Source of the DNA: Hyphomicrobiales bacterium
GTDB taxonomy: Bacteria; Pseudomonadota; Alphaproteobacteria; Rhizobiales; Beijerinckiaceae
Length of the DNA stretch: 11,229 bases
Reading direction: 5' to 3'
Assembly: GCA_900299065.1 (NCBI GenBank)
Contig: OMIJ01000100.1
Location: 1-11,229, forward strand
The notes below the pieces were generated by a model. It saw nothing but the letters and a program-made list of their open reading frames with translations, did not search any database and was not told the DNA's origin. Numbering within the stretch: position 1 is the first letter of the stretch; each line of letters begins with the position of its first letter. Shown piece after piece: positions 5,643-11,229 of the stretch. The translations under genes were made by a program, and so were the position numbers.

Positions 5643-7409
5643 CTAGAGCGTGAATGTATAAATCATCGAGCAGGTTGTGTAATTCTTCAGCTCTGGCGGC
5701 TTGGTGCCAAGGAAGAAGGGACCAGCTGCAACGCTGATATATTGCTTGCCATTGATTGAATAGCTGACGGGCGGGGCTTTGATGCCGCAACCCGTATTGA
5801 AGCTCCAGACTTCTTGCAGGGTTTTGCCATCATAGGCTTTGAACTCGCCATCAATCCAACCTGCGAAAATCAGATTGCCGGAAGTTGCCAGAATGCCAGA
5901 CCAGTTAGGATAGTTCCAGCGTGCTGTGGCCTTCAATTCTCCGGTGACTGGATCAAGAGCTTTGATCGCACCTGTGACATCACCAGCAGCTTTGCCCGAG
6001 CCGCCGGTAAAGCGATCACGCGGCTTGACGGTGCCACCTTGATCAGCAAAATCAGCGTGAATTTGCATTTCCAGCATATTGCAACCTTCAGCAGTTGGCA
6101 GATACATCAAATTGAGATCTGGATTGAAAGCAGCAGGTTCCCAATTTTTACCGCCTGTTGTCGTCGGGCATTTGACATTTGAGAGCGGCTTGGCGCGTGT
6201 GCCATGGCTGCCCATGACATAATCCTGCACATCCTTTTTAGGATCATATTCGAGCGGCAGGCCAGTTTTAGGGTCGAGGCCTGTTGTCCAGGTCAGCTTG
6301 TCAATATACTGCTTGCCATTGACGAATGTGCCATTGGTGCGATCCAGCACGTAATAGAAGCCATTGCGCGCGCCATGGGTAACAAGCTTGCGATCCTGGC
6401 CATTCACTTTCGCGTCAATCAAAGGATGTTCTGAGATTTCGTCGTAATCATAAGGATCATTGGGGGTGTATTGGAAACCCCAGCGGATCTTGCCATCCTC
6501 AGGTGCAATGGCGAGCACAGAGGCCGCCCATTTATTATCACCCGGGCGGAATTCCGGATCATAATCAGGCCCCGCATTGCCAACACCGACATAAAATGTA
6601 TCGAGTGCAGCATCATATGTGGGTGTCACCCAGACCGAAGCGCCGCCGTGCATCCAATGGTCTTTGCCATCTTTCCAGGTTTCATTGCCCGGCTCGCCCT
6701 TACCGGGAATCGTAAAGGTACGCCATGCGGCTTTGCCTGTGTTGAGATCAGTTCCATCAAGATAGCCACGAATACCAAATTCACCACCGGCTGAACCCAC
6801 AATCGCTTTATCACGCACAACAAGTGGTGCAGCGGTTATGGTTTCGCCAAGGGCAGGTTCGGCCACTTTACGCTCCCAGATCATTTCGCCTGTCGCTTTA
6901 TTGATGAGGAACAAACGCCCATCAAGACCGACAGAAACGATTTTGTCCTTCCACAGAGCGACACCGCGATTATTCACGCCACAACAGGCTACGTCACCCG
7001 CCCAGGCACGATCCGTGCCGGGATCCATTTTCCATTTAATATCGGCTTTACGGCCATTCTTAATGTCCATGCCATAGACCGAACCCCAGCCATCGGTGAC
7101 ATACATCATGCCATCTTCAACGATAGGGGTGACTTCAAGATTGCCTGATTCATAACGGCCACCGCTTTGGAAACCACCCAGTGCCACTGTCCAGGCCACG
7201 CGCAGATTTTTGATGGTGGTTTGGTTGATTTCATTCAGGCGAGAATAGCGATGGGCGGCATAATTCTGATGATGCAAAATCCAGTTCTGAGGTTCTGCAT
7301 CCGCCTTGAGAGCACGTTCAAAGGTCATGTCCGCGGCATGCACCGAGGACAGGGTCGTTGCGAGTAATAGGCTACTGGCCAAAGAGCCAGTCATGAATGA
7401 CATTTTCAT
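5643..7409 (-). CDS. PQQ-dependent alcohol dehydrogenase, lanthanide-type (paralogue 2)
   Basis: This 588-aa soluble periplasmic quinoprotein is clearly a duplicate of the neighbouring dehydrogenase: residues 126-159 here are identical to 127-160 there, and most of the chain aligns without gaps. The signal peptide ends near VHA (24). Predicted active-site residues are Cys142-Cys143 (disulfide ring), Glu210 and Asn278 (metal), Trp260 (PQQ stack), Asp321 (catalytic base), Asp323 (extra acid of lanthanide enzymes) and Arg348. Cys414 and Cys443 probably form a second disulfide. Differences cluster near the C-terminus (residues 560-577; GWID at 517-520 against GHPD in paralogue 1), where substrate access could vary. 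Start 7409 was chosen over a 22-residue longer frame because GGGGAG sits 6 nt before this ATG. It has no cytochrome gene of its own and ends at a terminator, so it may share the cytochrome c encoded downstream. Confidence 0.92.
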   Translation of the reverse strand: MKMSFMTGSLASSLLLATTLSSVHAADMTFERALKADAEPQNWILHHQNYAAHRYSRLNEINQTTIKNLRVAWTVALGGFQSGGRYESGNLEVTPIVEDGMMYVTDGWGSVYGMDIKNGRKADIKWKMDPGTDRAWAGDVACCGVNNRGVALWKDKIVSVGLDGRLFLINKATGEMIWERKVAEPALGETITAAPLVVRDKAIVGSAGGEFGIRGYLDGTDLNTGKAAWRTFTIPGKGEPGNETWKDGKDHWMHGGASVWVTPTYDAALDTFYVGVGNAGPDYDPEFRPGDNKWAASVLAIAPEDGKIRWGFQYTPNDPYDYDEISEHPLIDAKVNGQDRKLVTHGARNGFYYVLDRTNGTFVNGKQYIDKLTWTTGLDPKTGLPLEYDPKKDVQDYVMGSHGTRAKPLSNVKCPTTTGGKNWEPAAFNPDLNLMYLPTAEGCNMLEMQIHADFADQGGTVKPRDRFTGGSGKAAGDVTGAIKALDPVTGELKATARWNYPNWSGILATSGNLIFAGWIDGEFKAYDGKTLQEVWSFNTGCGIKAPPVSYSINGKQYISVAAGPFFLGTKPPELKNYTTCSMIYTFTL

Positions 7410-7689
7410 CTCTATCTCCCCTAGTTCTGGCTTTAAAAAATGCTGATCATCACGCCAGTTTATGCGACGGGTCACTTTGCTTGGACGAATTGACGCACAA
7501 GACTCTCCATCACGGGAAAAGCTAAGCTAGGTGAGTTGAGGGGGTCAAATCACATTTTACTGAAAAGCCATAATATGAGTCTAAAGACCTAGGGGATATT
7601 TTGCTGCACCGCAAAATTTGCTGTGGAGGGCGAAATGGCGATAATGGGACCAAGATCCGGCCGCGGGCCTTTGTGTATGGGAGAGAGAA
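7410..7689. promoter_or_regulatory. Divergent promoter region between paralogue 2 and the DUF3455-type gene
   Basis: This 280-bp gap serves two genes reading outward. For the minus strand it holds TTTAGACTCAT (complement of 7575-7585) and TCGCCATTTCG (complement of 7631-7641), shared with the leader of paralogue 1. It also has a weak TTGACC/TTAGCT pair at 17-nt spacing (complement of 7543-7548 and 7520-7525). An inverted repeat ATTTTGC/GCAAAAT lies at 7598-7617. Confidence 0.5.
7618..7645 (+). promoter_or_regulatory. Candidate sigma70-type promoter for the DUF3455-type gene
   Basis: TTGCTG (7618-7623) and GATAAT (7640-7645) are spaced by 16 nt, giving a predicted start of transcription about 38 nt before the TTG start codon. 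The inverted repeat ATTTTGC/GCAAAAT (7598-7617) abuts the -35 box and could be an operator. This is a match by eye only. Confidence 0.35.
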
Positions 7690-8193
7690 TTGAATAAAAA
7701 TAAATATCTTGCAGCCCTCATGGGTGCCTTTGTGTGGGCCGGTCAGGCGCAGGCGCAAGAGCCCGCTATTCCTGCCGATCTGTCTGCCCCCGGCGATCAG
7801 ATCGCTTTGGTTTTGCAGCTCGATGGCATGCAATTATATGAATGCAAACGCACCGCTGGCAAACTGACCTGGGCGAGTAATGGACCGCGCGCTGCTCTGT
7901 ATAAAGACGGCGCTATCGTCGGCAATTATTCCAATGGTCCGACCTGGCGTCATAATGATGGCAGCAGCGTAACGGGCAAGGTCGTGGTGACCAAAGATTC
8001 GCCAACCTCAAAAGATTATCCTTGGCAGCGTTTTGAGGTAACCTCGCGCGGGCAGGGCGCATTGAGCGATGTCACAGCTGTTGTGCAGATCGACACGCAA
8101 AAAGGCCTGTTGCAAGGTGATTGCACTGATGAAACCGTTGGTGCGGGCCAGCCCTTTCGCGCCACTTATGTTTTTCTGAAAACAAAAAAATAG
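7690..8193 (+). CDS. Secreted DUF3455-type protein (TTG start)
   Basis: This 167-aa protein has a Sec signal peptide (MNKNKYLAALMGAFVWAG, probable cleavage after AQA at 22). The mature part matches the pattern I know for DUF3455 proteins: LDGMQLYECK (44-53), a central Trp, GNYSNGPTW (78-86), PW (111-112), LSDVTAVVQIDT (125-136) and a closing C (145) before a short aromatic strand. Cys52 and Cys145 may pair in the periplasm. The function of this family is unknown to me. The start is TTG at 7690, preceded by the purine run GGGAGAGAG; no ATG upstream is in frame, and the next in-frame ATG would remove half the signal peptide. It is transcribed away from PQQ dehydrogenase paralogue 2, so the two may share control. 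It ends 96 bp before the binding-protein gene, with no terminator hairpin in that gap. Confidence 0.8.
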   Translation: MNKNKYLAALMGAFVWAGQAQAQEPAIPADLSAPGDQIALVLQLDGMQLYECKRTAGKLTWASNGPRAALYKDGAIVGNYSNGPTWRHNDGSSVTGKVVVTKDSPTSKDYPWQRFEVTSRGQGALSDVTAVVQIDTQKGLLQGDCTDETVGAGQPFRATYVFLKTKK

Positions 8194-8289
8194 ATCGAGG
8201 CTCGAAATTCAACTGAGCAGATCAGGCGCATCGACATAAGCAAAAGTAAAGCAGAAGGACGAGCCAAAATTTGATCCCGGGAGGATATT

Positions 8290-9366
8290 ATGCGGACAGA
8301 ATATACGATCAATCGCTGTTTTAGTCGTTTGCGGGCTTTTATTTTTCTTGGTCTATCATTCTGTTCGTTTGTGTTTTTTCCCTCGGCCAAGGCGCAGGAG
8401 GCTGTGGCGCAATTCTATCGCGGCAAGACAATCAATATGATTGTCGGTTCTTCAGCGGGCGGTGGCTATGATCTCTATGCGCGTTTGATCGCCCGCTACA
8501 TCGGTAAATATATTCCCGGCAATCCTGCTCTTGTTGTCTCAAATATGCCTGGTGCAGGCTCCATCGTTGCCGCGCAATATATTTATAATGTTGGCCCCAA
8601 GGATGGCACTGCGATTGCAGCCATGTTCTTTGGCGCTGTGCTGGAGCCTCTATTTGGTGATCGGACGAAATCGAAATTCGACCCCACCAAACTGCATTTC
8701 ATCGGCAGCGCCAATGTGGAATCGAGCATTTGTATCGTGCGCGCTGATACGGGTGTGAAGACAGTGGCTGATTTGCAGGCCCGCGAGATTGTCGTGGGCG
8801 CGAGTGCGGGTGGCGGTTCGACAACAGATTTTCCAGCTCTTATGCGCAATATATTGGGTGCGAAATTCAAAATTGTCGCCGGCTATCCAGGCTCGAATGA
8901 AATTTCATTGGCTCTTGAGAAAGGCGAGATTCAAGGCGCTTGCGGTTATGGCTGGTCTAGCCTGATTGCCGGACGCCCGCAATGGCTGCGTGATCGTTTC
9001 GTCAATGTGGTCTCGCAGGATGGTCTGCGACTTGAGCCCAAGCTCAAGGAAATGGGCGTGCAATTGACGATTGATCTGGCCAAAACGCCGGAGGATCGCC
9101 AGATCATGGAGCTCAATTACGCGCCACTCGAATTTGGTCGCCCCTATATTGTTGCGCCCGAAGTGCCAGCAGATCGTGTTGCCGCATTGCGCGCAGCTTT
9201 TTCGACTGCCCTCAAAGATCCCGAGCTTTTGACCGAGGCGTCCAAGATCAATCTGGATATCGAGCCTTTGTCAGGCACAGAAGTGCAAGCGATCGTTGAT
9301 CGTTTGTATAAAGCGACGCCTGACATAGTTGAAAAAGCCAAACGAGCTATCAAAGTTAATCCGTGA
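8290..9366 (+). CDS. Bug/TctC-family periplasmic binding protein
   Basis: This 358-aa protein is of the tripartite tricarboxylate transporter substrate-binding type. It has a signal peptide (hydrophobic 16-31, probable cleavage after AKA at 35). Family landmarks are GSSAGGGYDLYAR (53-65), whose Asp and Gly residues contact carboxylate ligands; NMPGAG (85-90); GASAGGGSTTD (170-180), which usually binds the second carboxylate side; and GYPGSNEISLALEKGE (198-213). These proteins bind small organic acids, amides or aromatic carboxylates in the periplasm. No TctA or TctB membrane gene is seen here, as is common for orphan Bug proteins. GGGAGGA lies 6 nt before ATG 8290, giving a firm start. The next gene begins 18 bp after its stop, so it is the first gene of a compact operon. 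The ligand cannot be read from sequence. Confidence 0.88.
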   Translation: MRTEYTINRCFSRLRAFIFLGLSFCSFVFFPSAKAQEAVAQFYRGKTINMIVGSSAGGGYDLYARLIARYIGKYIPGNPALVVSNMPGAGSIVAAQYIYNVGPKDGTAIAAMFFGAVLEPLFGDRTKSKFDPTKLHFIGSANVESSICIVRADTGVKTVADLQAREIVVGASAGGGSTTDFPALMRNILGAKFKIVAGYPGSNEISLALEKGEIQGACGYGWSSLIAGRPQWLRDRFVNVVSQDGLRLEPKLKEMGVQLTIDLAKTPEDRQIMELNYAPLEFGRPYIVAPEVPADRVAALRAAFSTALKDPELLTEASKINLDIEPLSGTEVQAIVDRLYKATPDIVEKAKRAIKVNP

Positions 9367-9384
9367 ATAGTCTGGAGGGAAAGC

Positions 9385-10221
9385 GTGGGACAGATGAATT
9401 ACGAAACAATCAAAATCGAAAAGGAAGATGGCATAACCTGGCTCATTCTCAACCGGCCAGAAAAGCGCAATGCCATGAGCCCACAATTACACGCAGAATG
9501 TAATGATGCTCTGTTTCATCTGGCCACTGATCCTGAAACCAAAGTGCTCATCCTCACAGGTGCAGGCGATGCTTATTGCGCCGGACAGGATCTTAAATTG
9601 TTCTTTCGTGGCACGGAGGGAAAACCCCGCGAGCGATTCGAATCCTCAGAGAATTCGCATTCCTGGCGCTGGCAGCGCTTGTCGCGTTTTCCCAAGCCCA
9701 CCATTGCCATGGTCAATGGCTTTTGCTTTGGCGGCGGCTTTGTCCATATGATCGCTTGTGATCTCGCCATGGCCGCAGAGGAGGCGACCTTTGGTATTTC
9801 TGAAGTCAATTGGGGCATCATACCCGGTGGCTCGGTGAGCTGGAATGTGGTCGATGTACTCAATATGCGAACAGCCATGTGGTATGCGATGACCGGCGAT
9901 CCTTTCGATGGCAAGATTGCAGCTCAGATCGGTTTGGTAAATAAAGCTGTACCACTTGCCAAACTGCGTGAAGAAACCGTCGCGCTCGCCAGAAAATTGA
10001 TGACCAAAAATCCCATGGCGCTGCGCTATACCAAGGAAGCCATCCGCGCTGTGCGTGGCATGAATGAAGCACAAGCGACCGATTATCTTGCCTCAAAGAC
10101 GGACGCTTTGCGCTATCGCGATCCTGAAAAGGGACGCGAGACCGCTTTGGCGCAATTTGTTGATGAGAAGCTTTATCGTCCTGGCTTAGAGGGCTATGTG
10201 CGTGACAAGCCTAAAGGTTGA
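9385..10221 (+). CDS. Crotonase-fold protein, p-hydroxycinnamoyl-CoA hydratase/lyase homologue
   Basis: This 278-aa cytoplasmic enzyme of the enoyl-CoA hydratase superfamily resembles, over its length, p-hydroxycinnamoyl-CoA hydratase/lyase, which turns feruloyl-CoA into vanillin and acetyl-CoA. Shared blocks include NRPEKRNAMSP (23-33), TGAGDAYCAGQDLK (58-71), KPTIAMVNGFCFGGGF (104-119), FGISEVNWGI (136-145, with the catalytic-type Glu140) and NPMALRYTKE (209-218). The two tyrosines that hold the substrate phenol in the Pseudomonas enzyme (Tyr75 and Tyr239) align with Phe73 and Ala236, and its Ser123 with Val120. The hydratase chemistry may be kept while the substrate differs. The GTG start (9385) has GGAGGG 5 nt upstream. 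It sits in an operon with a Bug binding protein, which suits uptake and breakdown of an organic acid, but no CoA ligase is seen in the window. Confidence 0.85.
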   Translation: MGQMNYETIKIEKEDGITWLILNRPEKRNAMSPQLHAECNDALFHLATDPETKVLILTGAGDAYCAGQDLKLFFRGTEGKPRERFESSENSHSWRWQRLSRFPKPTIAMVNGFCFGGGFVHMIACDLAMAAEEATFGISEVNWGIIPGGSVSWNVVDVLNMRTAMWYAMTGDPFDGKIAAQIGLVNKAVPLAKLREETVALARKLMTKNPMALRYTKEAIRAVRGMNEAQATDYLASKTDALRYRDPEKGRETALAQFVDEKLYRPGLEGYVRDKPKG

Positions 10222-10234
10222 GCGGGAGGCAGAA

Positions 10235-10702
10235 GTGGGACAGAGTCTTGTGCCTGTCATGAACATGTCACAAAAATGCTGGACGCGTCGTGATGCGCTG
10301 CGTATCGCGGCGCTATCACCTTTAGTTGCATCACAAGCGCAAGCGGCCGAGACTTTGACGTTTAAGGATATTTGGCTGGAAGGCGACGAAATATCTTTAA
10401 AAGCCAAGGCCAATATTGGTTTGGACGTGGAAATGCAGGGCTATATGGCGCCACCGATCAAGCCCGAGGTACAATTTTTTGTGTTGACCAAAATTCCCAC
10501 TGCCATATGTCCTTTTTGCGATAGCACTGCCTCATGGCCAGAGGATATTGTGCTGGTGTTAATGAGTCGTCCGATTCGTGCTATTGACTATGATCGATTG
10601 ATCCGTGTGCAAGGCACATTGGAGATTGGCACAGACGTAGATGTTGCAACAGGTTTTGTTAGTCGTGTTCGTTTACGCAATTCCACTTACCGCAAGGTTT
10701 GA
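10235..10702 (+). CDS. Tat-exported DUF3299-like protein with CPFC motif
   Basis: This 155-aa protein has a twin-arginine signal (TRRDALR at 17-23, hydrophobic stretch to 33, probable cleavage after AQA at 38). Tat export suggests folding or cofactor loading in the cytoplasm before export. The mature part holds EMQGYMAPP (66-74), FFVLTK (81-86), ICPFCDS (91-97) and a beta-rich end with VQGTLEIG (125-132). The order of a GYM-P strand, a central strand pair and a GTLE strand recalls DUF3299 proteins, but I am only moderately sure. The CPFC pair (Cys92, Cys95) could bind a metal or act in thiol exchange. GTG 10235 was chosen because GGGAGG lies 5 nt upstream, 13 bp after the preceding stop; ATG 10259 is a weaker alternative without a ribosome site. 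The ABC ATPase gene follows after 6 bp. Confidence 0.7.
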   Translation: MGQSLVPVMNMSQKCWTRRDALRIAALSPLVASQAQAAETLTFKDIWLEGDEISLKAKANIGLDVEMQGYMAPPIKPEVQFFVLTKIPTAICPFCDSTASWPEDIVLVLMSRPIRAIDYDRLIRVQGTLEIGTDVDVATGFVSRVRLRNSTYRKV

Positions 10703-10708
10703 ATTGAT

Positions 10709-11229
10709 ATGAAAAGTCAGGCACCCGCCCTGTCTGTGCGCGATTTGAAAGTTATATATCAGGATCAAGCAGGCCCTGTGACGGCGCTATCCATTCCCGT
10801 GCTCAATGTCTCGCCCGGTTCTCTATTGGCTATTACGGGGCCTTCAGGCTCAGGCAAATCGACATTTCTTTACGCCATCGCCGGCCTGTTACGTCCGACC
10901 AATGGCGAGGTCACCTGGGGCGGGCGTATTTTGCAAACCATGCCCGAGACCATTCGCGATCATTGGCGTCGCCATACAATTGGGTTTGTCTTTCAGGATT
11001 TTCATTTAATGCCTGAGCTGAGCCCGCTCGCCAATGTACTTCTTCCCGCTTCATTTGAACATGTCACAACCAGCCGCGCACTGAAACAACGCGCACTATC
11101 CTTGCTTGAGAGATTTGGTGTGCCTCATCAACGCACCAGTGTCGTTGATCTCTCGCGTGGCGAACAGCAAAGAGTAGCTCTTGCTCGGGCTTTGTTGTTT
11201 GATCCCCCGGTCCTGCTCGCAGATGAGCC
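10709..11229 (+). CDS. ABC transporter ATP-binding protein, LolD/MacB type (cut at window end)
   Basis: The frame is open from ATG 10709 to the edge, giving 173 residues of a normal 220-240. Landmarks are Walker A GPSGSGKST (44-52), the Q-loop in VFQDFHLMPELS (94-105), the signature LSRGEQQRVALARAL (148-162, where LSRGE replaces LSGGQ) and Walker B VLLADE (168-173), after which the sequence is cut. The spacing and the FQDFHLMPELS segment fit the LolD/MacB/FtsE group, whose partners are FtsX-like permeases that drive periplasmic work or lipoprotein release rather than classic import. It starts 6 bp after the Tat-exported protein, so the two are very likely co-translated and may work together. 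An FtsX-like permease is expected just past the window. Substrate unknown. Confidence 0.9.
   Translation, partial: MKSQAPALSVRDLKVIYQDQAGPVTALSIPVLNVSPGSLLAITGPSGSGKSTFLYAIAGLLRPTNGEVTWGGRILQTMPETIRDHWRRHTIGFVFQDFHLMPELSPLANVLLPASFEHVTTSRALKQRALSLLERFGVPHQRTSVVDLSRGEQQRVALARALLFDPPVLLADE

Noticed and set aside
3633..7409. Possible recombination repeat or mobile-element duplication at the dehydrogenase pair
   Set aside because: The similarity is at protein level along both genes with many silent differences; no flanking direct repeats or transposase were seen, so it is an older gene duplication.
3633..7409. Naming the PQQ dehydrogenases xoxF
   Set aside because: The extra Asp fits, but local motifs differ from XoxF and no xoxJ is present, so the clade cannot be fixed by reading alone.
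9385..10221. Firm naming as feruloyl-CoA hydratase/lyase
   Set aside because: The phenol-binding tyrosines are replaced and no feruloyl-CoA synthetase or vanillin dehydrogenase is in the window.

Overview
The window reads as bacterial, most likely alphaproteobacterial DNA of moderate GC content (I estimate just over half G+C by eye). The order Hyphomicrobiales, perhaps a methylotroph or relative, is my guess from the tandem PQQ alcohol dehydrogenases, the cytochrome c, the periplasmic pentapeptide protein and the Bug-type binding protein. It is not proven by any one marker. No rRNA, tRNA, CRISPR array, insertion sequence or phage gene is visible, and no stretch over 300 bp lacks a gene.

Left block (1-1885, plus strand): the tail of an unrecognised gene, a 3-hydroxyisobutyrate dehydrogenase-like protein whose usual catalytic Lys and Asn are replaced, and an exported pentapeptide-repeat protein. 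A strong two-way terminator at 1915-1943 separates this block from the converging minus-strand genes.

Central block (1983-7409, minus strand): this is the periplasmic alcohol-oxidation region. Read in transcription order, it holds a PQQ-dependent dehydrogenase (588 aa) with its own terminator; a second, closely related PQQ dehydrogenase (592 aa); a mono-haem cytochrome c; a secreted protein of unknown function overlapping the cytochrome by 4 bp; and a small secreted four-cysteine protein. Both dehydrogenases carry the Asp-Tyr-Asp pattern associated with lanthanide rather than calcium use. The dehydrogenase-cytochrome pair resembles a xoxF-xoxG unit, with the unknown secreted protein in place of xoxJ.

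Right block (7690-11229, plus strand): a divergent secreted DUF3455-type protein with a TTG start is followed by a close-packed set. The set comprises a Bug/TctC-type periplasmic binding protein, a homologue of p-hydroxycinnamoyl-CoA hydratase/lyase with altered substrate residues, a Tat-exported DUF3299-like protein with a CPFC motif, and an ABC ATPase of LolD/MacB type cut by the window end. Gaps between these four genes are only 6 to 18 nt.

Working model (inference): the periplasmic PQQ dehydrogenases oxidise one or more alcohols or aldehydes and pass electrons to the cytochrome c. The right-hand operon may handle substrate or cofactor (metal) traffic. The most unusual items are the lanthanide-type dehydrogenase pair outside the typical XoxF sequence pattern, the unknown protein fused into its operon by overlap, the altered hydratase/lyase, and the Tat/CPFC plus ABC module.
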